Notes under the pieces: model-generated | The model's database searches: none | What the model was told of the DNA's origin: nothing | The model's input: the letters and a program-made list of their open reading frames with translations, nothing else | Origin: Prochlorococcus sp. AG-355-O17 | Lineage (GTDB): Bacteria; Cyanobacteriota; Cyanobacteriia; PCC-6307; Cyanobiaceae | DNA length: 64,000 nt | NCBI GenBank assembly: GCA_003280655.1 | Contig: QCEK01000005.1 | Location: 1 to 64,000, forward strand | Direction: 5' to 3' | Program-made: the position numbers and the translations under genes | Shown: positions 57,210 through 64,000 of the stretch, piece by piece | Layout: every line of letters starts with the position of its first letter | How positions within the stretch are numbered: the first letter of the stretch is position 1

Positions 57210-57251
57210 ATGATAACTAAGTATATTTTTCAACAATATAAAAAGTTATGA
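57210..57251 (+). CDS. Possible 13-residue leader peptide
   Basis: ATG at 57210 preceded by AAGGA 6 bases upstream, encoding MITKYIFQQYKKL, and ending in TGA that overlaps the ATG of the following protease gene (ATGA). Such coupling suggests translational control or a leader peptide. The strong ribosome-binding site is notable in a genome where they are rare, and it could instead serve the protease through re-initiation. Confidence 0.4.
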   Translation: MITKYIFQQYKKL

Positions 57252-58609
57252 CCTTTAAAAATATTTCTAAGTCAAAACTCACTTTAGCGTTTATTTCTAT
57301 TGTCATAACTTTTTTTATATGGCAGCAAGGCTTAAGAGATAGTTTAAATAGACCTTCTGTTTCATTTGATATAAGTCAAAAAGAGCAAGAAATTGCTGAA
57401 CTTTCGTTCCAATCAATACCTGTAGATCTTAAAAAGTTTTTTATCACAAATGATCCTGTTGATCAAATAAATAAATCACTATCTGAGGTCCCATTTGAAG
57501 AGCTAACAGAAAGAAATAAATTAATTCGAGTAATTTCTTTAGAATCAAATGATCCTATAATCTATAAAAATCTATCCAAAGATTTTGAAAATAAAAATTT
57601 TAAATTTCTGATTGATGAGATAGAAAAAAAATCCAATAATAATTTATATAAACCAAATTCTGATAAATTTGATTTATTTAAAGGTGATCGATTTTTATAT
57701 CACCTTTTAAGCCGGAAATTTGAGTTTGACGATAGTTCATTAATAACAAAATCCTTTTCAAGGAGAATGTTTTTAAAAATATTAGTCATAAGACTAATAC
57801 CACTTTTAACAATACTTATTGGGTCTATTCTGGCTTTAAAAATTTTATGGACAACCATATCTTTGAAAAAGTTTGGTTGGAAAGAAATAAAATATTTAGA
57901 TTTAGAATTAATAGATATGGTTTTATTAATTGCAGGTGGATTTGTTGTTTTAGGAGAAGTGGTATCACCTTTGTTTTCTATCAGTTTGGTTGAACTTTTT
58001 TCTAAAAATATCTCTAATGAATTGTCTCAATCTTTAAAAATATTCTTTGGATATCTTTTTATGGCTATTCCCCCATTAGTGATAGTTTATTATCAAATTA
58101 AATCTTTGAATGGTGTATTTACTTTTAAAAAGGATTATATACAGTTCAATTTCTTGCCATTAAAATATGCAATTATTCAGGGAATTAAAGGTTGGTTAAC
58201 AATTGTTCCTTTTGTTTTATTGATTTCTTTAATTATGAATAGTCTGATCGATAATCAGAATGGCAGTAATCCTTTGCTAGAAATTGTTCTTAATAATAAT
58301 AATCACTTATCATTTTTTCTATTATTTATAACGACAACTCTATTAGCTCCTCTATTTGAGGAGATTATATTTCGCGGTATTTTACTACCAACTCTATCAA
58401 GAGATTTTGGAGTAATTTCGGGTATTATTGTTTCAGCTTTTGTCTTTGCATTAGCCCATTTAAGTTTGGGAGAAATGCCACCATTATTTGTTCTGGGGAT
58501 TGGATTAGGAGTTACAAGAATTGCCTCAGGGAGCTTGTTTTCTTCAGTGATTATGCATTCTTTATGGAATGGATTGACTTTCTTAAATTTGTTCTTATTG
58601 AGGACATAA
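57248..58609 (+). CDS. CPBP (CAAX/Abi) family intramembrane metalloprotease
   Basis: 453 residues. N-terminal single helix and about 150 soluble residues, then about seven membrane helices holding the CPBP motifs FEEIIFRGIL (EExxxR, about 375-384), FxxxH (ALAHLSLG) and HSLWNG. Family members are glutamate-type intramembrane proteases, including cyanobacterial homologs of plant SCO4/BREVIS-type proteins. The start codon is coupled to a tiny upstream ORF. Confidence 0.88.
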   Translation: MTFKNISKSKLTLAFISIVITFFIWQQGLRDSLNRPSVSFDISQKEQEIAELSFQSIPVDLKKFFITNDPVDQINKSLSEVPFEELTERNKLIRVISLESNDPIIYKNLSKDFENKNFKFLIDEIEKKSNNNLYKPNSDKFDLFKGDRFLYHLLSRKFEFDDSSLITKSFSRRMFLKILVIRLIPLLTILIGSILALKILWTTISLKKFGWKEIKYLDLELIDMVLLIAGGFVVLGEVVSPLFSISLVELFSKNISNELSQSLKIFFGYLFMAIPPLVIVYYQIKSLNGVFTFKKDYIQFNFLPLKYAIIQGIKGWLTIVPFVLLISLIMNSLIDNQNGSNPLLEIVLNNNNHLSFFLLFITTTLLAPLFEEIIFRGILLPTLSRDFGVISGIIVSAFVFALAHLSLGEMPPLFVLGIGLGVTRIASGSLFSSVIMHSLWNGLTFLNLFLLRT

Positions 58610-58695
58610 AGAATTTAATTTTTTACTTGCGAATCAAACAAAAAGATGTTTATTTAATTAATAACACTTCTTTTATTTAAATCAAAAAATCATAG

Positions 58696-59124
58696 ATGAA
58701 ACCTTATGGGAATCAACTTAATTTTAAAAAAAAAGTTTCATATGAAAGTAAAAAAAATTCTGAAAAACTATCCATAATTAATATCAAATTAATACATCAA
58801 ATTTTCGACACCATTAATATCTCTCTTTTGGTATTAATTTTCACCTTATTTTTCTTGTCTTTTAATAGTCAAAGAAAATGGTCAAATACATATAAAAACT
58901 TATCTAAAACAAGAGCTATCAATAATAATCTCATTGATTATATTTCTATAATTGAGGAATTTTATATTAGTGAACTTGAGTCTATTAATACTTATAGAAA
59001 AACTAAACCTGAAGATTTAATCTATTTAGATAAACTTCCAGAAAAAAAAGAAAGTTTATTTAAGAAAAATTTTAGTAGTTTCATTGAGGGTTTTAGTGAT
59101 AGCAAATATCAAAGGGGATATTGA
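58696..59124 (+). CDS. Single-span protein upstream of ftsI, FtsL-like candidate
   Basis: 142 residues: about 40 basic cytoplasmic residues, one membrane helix (about 42-61, TINISLLVLIFTLFFLSFN) and about 80 outer residues containing a helical segment (SIIEEFYISELESINTYRKT) and then KPEDLIYLDKLP, which resembles the 'G-x-x-x-P-x-D/E-x-x-Y' end of FtsL/FtsB proteins. It overlaps the ftsI start by 1 base. Topology, size and location fit FtsL, but sequence similarity is too weak to claim it. Confidence 0.6.
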   Translation: MKPYGNQLNFKKKVSYESKKNSEKLSIINIKLIHQIFDTINISLLVLIFTLFFLSFNSQRKWSNTYKNLSKTRAINNNLIDYISIIEEFYISELESINTYRKTKPEDLIYLDKLPEKKESLFKKNFSSFIEGFSDSKYQRGY

Positions 59125-60875
59125 TGAAAAAATATAAGAAAATTGTTCGTCTATTACCTCTTGATCAAAGAAGATTTAAATTTCTCTATATTTTTAGCTT
59201 ACTATTAATATTTTTTTTATTTGGTAGGTTAGTTAAATTGCAAGTCTTTAACGCCTCTGATTTGCAAAGGAAAGCTAGATTAATACAGTCTTCTAAAACT
59301 AACGCTTTAAAAATGAGGAGAGCGATTGTTGATAGAAATAATAGACTAATTGCTTACGATAAACCGCTATATAAATTATGGGCCCATCCAAAATATTTTA
59401 ATTTTCCTGGTGATTCAATACATAGAGTTCGGAGTATTGAAGAAATTGCAGAAAAATTGTCACCTATCTTGGATATAAATGGTGAAGTACTCTTGAGTAA
59501 ATTTAATAATAAAATTACTGGTATCAAGCTTTGGGATAAAATTTCCGAAGAAAAAGCAGAAAAGATTAAGAAACTTCAAATAAGCGGACTTGATTTGTTT
59601 AAATATTCGCAGAGATATTATCCACAAGGGGAGCTTTACTCTAATCTTGTCGGTTTTGTTAATGATGAGAATATAGCTTCAGCGGGTTTAGAGCTTCATT
59701 TAGATAATCAAATTAAAGTGTTTAATAAAAGTAATTTAATAAAAAGAGGAGGTGATGGAACTCCTCTGCCAGATAATTCAGCGCCAGGTGATTTTATTTC
59801 TGATTACAAAAGTTTAGGCCTAACTATTGATTCAAAATTACAGAAAGCGTCATTCAATGCAATATCAAAGCAAGTAAGCAAATGGAAAGCAAAGAAGGGA
59901 TTTGCCATAGTTATGGATGTCAATAATGGTCGGATTCTCTCCTTGGCTTCAACTCCGTCATATAATCCAAATAAATTTTGGCAGTATGATTCTGAACTCT
60001 TTAGGGGTTGGTATTCTCAAGATTTATTTGAGCCTGGTTCAACTTTTAAACCTATTAATCTTGCCCTAGCGTTAGAAGAAAAAGTAATTCAGAAAGATGG
60101 ATTTGTTGAAGATATTGGAAAAATTAATGTTGGAGGATGGACACTTTCTAATTGGGATAATAAAGGTAATGGATACATTGATTATCCAAAAGTATTGCAG
60201 GTTTCAAGTAACGTTGGGATGGTAAAAATAATGCAAAATTTAGACCCAGCAATTTATTGGGATTGGCTAAAAAATTTAGGTATAAATAAAAATTTAGAGA
60301 CTGATTTATTTGAATCAACTGCTGGCCAACTAAAGAGAAAAGATTTATTTGTAAATCAATCAATTGAGCCTGCTGTAACTTCTTTTGGTAAAGGGTTCTC
60401 AATCTCGCCACTGAAATTGCTTCAACTTCATGCCGCTCTAGCAAATGGTGGTTTTGAAGTAACTCCTCATGTAACCTCAAATTTCAAAGAAAGAGATAAT
60501 AAAAATCCAAAAAAACAATTTTTTTCACACGAAGTCTCTAAAACTGTTCTTGAATGGATGGAGAGCGTAGTTGATAAAGGTAGTGGATCTGGAGTGAAAA
60601 TCGAGGGTTATAGGATAGCAGGGAAAACGGGCACTTCCCAAAAAGCCTTAAATGGTTCCTATACAAGTAAAAAAGTTTGCAGTTTTGTGGCTACCTTACC
60701 GGTTAATGATCCGAAATATGCTGTCTTAGTAGTTGTTGATGAGCCATCTAAATCTTATGCATATGGTTCAACTGTTGCTGTACCAGTTGCTAAAGAAATT
60801 ATTGAGAGTTTGATAGTAATTGAAAAAATACCTCCCAAGATTAAAGATCATGGAATGATTGTTAAAAAACCCTAA
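59124..60875 (+). CDS. ftsI: Peptidoglycan D,D-transpeptidase FtsI (PBP3)
   Basis: 583 residues from ATG 59124 (a TTG one codon earlier is in frame). Class B penicillin-binding protein: N-terminal helix (about 20-40), dimerisation/pedestal domain, then transpeptidase with GSTFKP (catalytic Ser), SSN (VSSNVGM) and KTGTSQ. Cross-links septal murein in cell division. The frame ends with a basic tail after the catalytic domain; no PASTA domains. Operon with the FtsL-like gene. Confidence 0.93.
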   Translation: MKKYKKIVRLLPLDQRRFKFLYIFSLLLIFFLFGRLVKLQVFNASDLQRKARLIQSSKTNALKMRRAIVDRNNRLIAYDKPLYKLWAHPKYFNFPGDSIHRVRSIEEIAEKLSPILDINGEVLLSKFNNKITGIKLWDKISEEKAEKIKKLQISGLDLFKYSQRYYPQGELYSNLVGFVNDENIASAGLELHLDNQIKVFNKSNLIKRGGDGTPLPDNSAPGDFISDYKSLGLTIDSKLQKASFNAISKQVSKWKAKKGFAIVMDVNNGRILSLASTPSYNPNKFWQYDSELFRGWYSQDLFEPGSTFKPINLALALEEKVIQKDGFVEDIGKINVGGWTLSNWDNKGNGYIDYPKVLQVSSNVGMVKIMQNLDPAIYWDWLKNLGINKNLETDLFESTAGQLKRKDLFVNQSIEPAVTSFGKGFSISPLKLLQLHAALANGGFEVTPHVTSNFKERDNKNPKKQFFSHEVSKTVLEWMESVVDKGSGSGVKIEGYRIAGKTGTSQKALNGSYTSKKVCSFVATLPVNDPKYAVLVVVDEPSKSYAYGSTVAVPVAKEIIESLIVIEKIPPKIKDHGMIVKKP

Positions 60876-60965
60876 AATTTTCCAATTTTATAAATATTTA
60901 GTTCATTATCTGATGATTTCATCTGGAATAAAAGCTAGTTTATGTATATATATGATTATTTAGAT

Positions 60966-61967
60966 ATGAAATCAATTTTAGAACAATTGTCCTCAATGAC
61001 CGTTGTTGTAGCTGATACTGGAGATTTAGATTCGATAAAAAAATTTCAACCAAGGGACGCCACCACCAATCCATCGCTAATACTTGCTGCTGCTAAGAAC
61101 CCTAACTATGTCAAATTAATTGATAAAGCTTTAGAAAGTTCAGAAAATGTATTGCCCCAAGGATTCTCCGAAATTGAATTAATCAAAGAAACTGTTGATC
61201 AAGTTTCAGTATTTTTTGGAAAAGAAATATTGAAAATTATTTCAGGGCGCGTATCTACAGAAGTTGATGCAAGACTGAGCTTTGATACCGAAGCTACGGT
61301 AGAAAAAGCGAGAAAATTGATCAGTCTTTACAAAAATTTTGGAATTGAAAAGGAAAGGATTTTGATTAAGATTGCTGCAACTTGGGAAGGAATTAAGGCA
61401 GCTGAAATTTTGGAAAAAGAGGGTATTAAGTGCAACTTGACTTTACTTTTTAACTTCTGCCAAGCGGTAACTTGTGCCAATGCAAAGATTACTCTAATTT
61501 CCCCTTTCGTTGGCCGTATATTGGATTGGCATAAAGCAAAAACTGGTAAAACTAGTTTTGTTGGTGCTGAAGATCCTGGTGTTATTTCGGTTACACAGAT
61601 ATACAAGTATTTTAAAGAAAAGGGATTCAAGACAGAAGTAATGGGAGCGAGTTTTAGAAATCTTGATGAAATAAAAGAATTAGCAGGTTGCGATCTTTTA
61701 ACAATCGCACCAAAATTTCTTGAGGAACTGAAAAAAGAAAAAGGAGAGCTAATTAGAAAATTAGATGTAAGTACCCAAATAAAAAATTCTATTGACTACG
61801 AATTTGAAGAAAAAGATTTCAGATTAAGTATGTTAGAAGATCAAATGGCAAGTGAAAAGCTTAGTGAAGGTATCACTGGATTCAGTAAGGCTATAGAAGA
61901 ATTGGAAGAGCTGTTACTAAAGAGATATTCAGAGATTAAAAATCATAAATTGATTTCTGCTAACTAA
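60966..61967 (+). CDS. tal: Transaldolase
   Basis: 333 residues from ATG 60966 (an upstream in-frame ATG adds MYIYDYLD, not conserved in the family). Transfers the dihydroxyacetone unit in the pentose phosphate pathway. Characteristic are [13 protein letters not shown] (26-38), [14 protein letters not shown] and the Schiff-base lysine in [13 protein letters not shown] (about 132). In Prochlorococcus this enzyme is expected to act in the dark-phase oxidative pentose pathway. An extra about 25 residues extend the C-terminus. Confidence 0.94.
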   Translation: MKSILEQLSSMTVVVADTGDLDSIKKFQPRDATTNPSLILAAAKNPNYVKLIDKALESSENVLPQGFSEIELIKETVDQVSVFFGKEILKIISGRVSTEVDARLSFDTEATVEKARKLISLYKNFGIEKERILIKIAATWEGIKAAEILEKEGIKCNLTLLFNFCQAVTCANAKITLISPFVGRILDWHKAKTGKTSFVGAEDPGVISVTQIYKYFKEKGFKTEVMGASFRNLDEIKELAGCDLLTIAPKFLEELKKEKGELIRKLDVSTQIKNSIDYEFEEKDFRLSMLEDQMASEKLSEGITGFSKAIEELEELLLKRYSEIKNHKLISAN

Positions 61968-61991
61968 ATTTAAGTTTGAATTGAAAAATAA

Positions 61992-63125
61992 TTAAGTTCT
62001 ACTTTTTGTTAAAAGTCTTCTAATAACTCTTTTTGCAATATCTTCATAACTTATTTCTCCTGATAATATTTGAGCAATACGTTTAGGTGCTGTTTTTCTT
62101 TTGACACCTAATTGGTATCCAGTTCTAGGAAATCTATAAAATACTTGGGCTATTCTCCTCCCCCAAACCATTGATTCCCCCCAAATGTTGTTAATTTTTT
62201 TCGTATAAAGATTTAAATCATCTACTTTTCCTGATAGGCACTGATCTATGTATTCTGCAGCATAAAAACTGCTAATTAAAGAAGGCCTAATTCCTTCAGC
62301 TAAAAAAGGATCACATAAAGATGCGGCATCTCCAACCGCTAAAACTTTGTCACCATTAATTGAGTGGATGCCATTCCATATTCTCAGTTTCTTACTGACT
62401 ATTTTATGAGGAAAATAATCAAAACCGAAGCTTCTGATAACTTGTTTATTGATAGCTTGATTTTCTAAGAGACCATTATTTATAAAAGTGCCTAAACCAA
62501 TATTTAAGCTTTCTCTTAAGGGGAATGCCCATGCAAAACCATATTTTATAAATCCAAACTCAAATCTAACTGCATCTCTAGGTATTTCACCTAACCCTTT
62601 CAATCTTAATGAGAATGTGTTAGCAAATTTAGGTTTTCTTGGACCTAAATTGAAATAACTCGCCCATTTCGATTGGGACCCATCTGCAATTACAAGAAAT
62701 TCTGTAGTATATTTTTTCTTGTTATTGCAAGTAATTTCCCATTTATCATTTTTTTTTATGATTTTTTCTATCAATAATGGTCTCATCATCTGAGCTCCAT
62801 TACTCAAGGATTCATCAAGTAATATTTGATCCAGCTTTTCTCTTTTAACAATCCAAAATGGGGATTCACCAGTCAGATCAGCAGTTACATTATCTGCAGC
62901 TTTCCATCTGAATTCAACATTCTTAATTTTTGATTCTATGCAATCTTCTATATTTAGAGGAAGAAATTTTTTCATTGAAGATGCCATACCACCTGCACAT
63001 GGTATGTAATCTTGGGATTTTTCTTTTTCAATAATTAAAACTGAATATCCCTTCTTTGATAGGTTAAGAGCGGTGGAAGATCCTGATAAACCTCCACCAA
63101 TTATTACAACGTCAAATCCTATCAA
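61992..63125 (-). CDS. Geranylgeranyl reductase family FAD-dependent oxidoreductase
   Basis: 377 residues. FAD-binding Rossmann start [21 protein letters not shown] (6-26), ADGSQSKWA and [23 protein letters not shown] typical of the ChlP/GGR family. Members reduce geranylgeranyl chains for phytyl or archaeal lipids, or act on other isoprenoids. Without clear ChlP-specific residues, a role in chlorophyll phytylation is inferred only. Its start overlaps the frr stop by 4 bases. Confidence 0.85.
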   Translation of the reverse strand: MIGFDVVIIGGGLSGSSTALNLSKKGYSVLIIEKEKSQDYIPCAGGMASSMKKFLPLNIEDCIESKIKNVEFRWKAADNVTADLTGESPFWIVKREKLDQILLDESLSNGAQMMRPLLIEKIIKKNDKWEITCNNKKKYTTEFLVIADGSQSKWASYFNLGPRKPKFANTFSLRLKGLGEIPRDAVRFEFGFIKYGFAWAFPLRESLNIGLGTFINNGLLENQAINKQVIRSFGFDYFPHKIVSKKLRIWNGIHSINGDKVLAVGDAASLCDPFLAEGIRPSLISSFYAAEYIDQCLSGKVDDLNLYTKKINNIWGESMVWGRRIAQVFYRFPRTGYQLGVKRKTAPKRIAQILSGEISYEDIAKRVIRRLLTKSRT

Positions 63126-63670
63126 ACTTTTAGAATTTCCTTCTCTTTCTCAGATAATTTAGTTTCTATTAAAGCAATATATTTATCAGTAATTTTCTGA
63201 ATTTCAGATTGATTATCTCTCGATTCGTCAATAGAAATAAGGCCATCCTTTTCGCCCTTTTTTTCTTTATCAATAGCATCTCTTCTGATATTTCTCAAAG
63301 CTACTTTTCCTTCCTCTGCATATTTAGAGGCTAATTTACAAAATTCTTTTCTTCTTTCTTCTGTTAAAGGAGGAACATTTATTCTTATTACTTTCCCATC
63401 ATTATTTGGAGTAATACCTAAATCACTCATAGAAATTGATTTCTCTATCGCTTGTAAACATGAAATATCGAAAGGTTGTATTGAAATTGTCTGCGAATCA
63501 ACAGTGCTTATAGTGGCAAGTGATTTGATAGGTGTTTCTACTCCATAATACTCAACACTTACTCTGTCTAACAAGGAAGCATTAGCTCTTCCTGTCCTAA
63601 TTGTATTAAAGTTTCTTTGTGTGGCTTCAATACTTTTATTCATATTTTCTTGAATTTCTTTTTCTTTCAT
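63122..63670 (-). CDS. frr: Ribosome recycling factor
   Basis: 182 residues. Starts [29 protein letters not shown] and contains [16 protein letters not shown] and [30 protein letters not shown] in outline. Splits post-termination ribosomes with EF-G. It is in the conserved bacterial pyrH-frr order, with the oxidoreductase gene overlapping its end. Confidence 0.97.
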   Translation of the reverse strand: MKEKEIQENMNKSIEATQRNFNTIRTGRANASLLDRVSVEYYGVETPIKSLATISTVDSQTISIQPFDISCLQAIEKSISMSDLGITPNNDGKVIRINVPPLTEERRKEFCKLASKYAEEGKVALRNIRRDAIDKEKKGEKDGLISIDESRDNQSEIQKITDKYIALIETKLSEKEKEILKV

Positions 63671-63692
63671 AATTAAAAAAATTAAATGATCT

Positions 63693-64000
<308 letters not shown>

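Noticed and set aside
60148-60480. 110-codon - strand ORF inside ftsI
   Set aside because: Shadow of the transpeptidase domain; low-complexity Leu/Gln-rich translation without start signals.

Overview
The window looks like ordinary core chromosome of a high-light-adapted Prochlorococcus (a marine picocyanobacterium). The DNA is strikingly AT-rich and genes are packed tightly with many short overlaps. It carries oxygenic-photosynthesis genes (petC-petA, psaF-psaJ, psb27, a one-helix high-light-inducible protein), cobalamin and tetrapyrrole genes (cobM, cobK, hemL, hemC, a geranylgeranyl-reductase-type enzyme) and the 64-residue Tudor-fold 'hyper-conserved protein' known only from Prochlorococcus and marine Synechococcus. 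I see no insertion sequence, integrase, prophage, CRISPR array, restriction or toxin-antitoxin module, and no obvious horizontally acquired island.

Layout. 1-3.8 kb: a drug/lipid-type ABC exporter (ATPase cut by the window edge, permease), a small unknown protein and a GroEL without GroES. 3.9-11.3 kb: small membrane ORF, fabG, ispD, LD-carboxypeptidase, ubiA-type prenyltransferase, ppx, a short RodZ-like protein, cobM, lgt. 11.3-16 kb: cytochrome b6f genes petC-petA, a DUF3067-type gene, tatC (the Rieske protein is a Tat substrate), a small membrane protein and an NFACT/RqcH-like gene. 16-20 kb: gmk, psaJ, psaF, tsaD, hli and a CPA-type antiporter; gmk and psaJ converge on a shared terminator hairpin. 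20-22.6 kb: a one-strand translation block rplS, tRNA-Trp, hyper-conserved protein, tRNA-Asp, gltX. 22.6-31.5 kb: map, an SDR, P-loop/DRTGG and SLOG proteins, YajQ, an SPFH protein, hemL, exodeoxyribonuclease III and unknown small proteins. 31.5-37.1 kb: larC, a flippase-like membrane protein, an iron-type ABC permease, a His-rich CobW GTPase, a pterin dehydratase and YjbQ. 37.2-41.7 kb: an M32 carboxypeptidase, a first inorganic pyrophosphatase, hemC and the principal sigma factor. 41.8-47.5 kb: a probable structured RNA, priA, a DUF3153-type protein, argB, a DUF2854-type protein, ssb. 47.5-53.3 kb: cobK, cutA, a PfkB kinase, purA, psb27, proS. 53.4-57.1 kb: a HTH-like protein, a second pyrophosphatase, an ArsC/Spx-like protein, lepB and a double histidine phosphatase. 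57.2-64 kb: a CPBP protease, an FtsL-like protein with ftsI, tal, a geranylgeranyl-reductase family gene, frr and pyrH (cut by the edge).

There is no spectacular new system. The points I consider most worth a second look are: a structured, promoter-preceded RNA between rpoD and priA (candidate 6S RNA); two family-I pyrophosphatases of which the canonical-looking one has lost two active-site residues while the divergent one keeps all of them; the tRNA-binding hyper-conserved protein sandwiched between two tRNA genes, an L19 gene and a tRNA synthetase; a Psb27 without the usual lipobox cysteine; an FtsL-like candidate directly before ftsI; a 13-codon leader ORF before the CPBP protease; an orphan larC; and an antiporter lacking the usual acidic ND/DD motif. 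All functional calls are by motif recognition and recalled family knowledge; no database search was possible.
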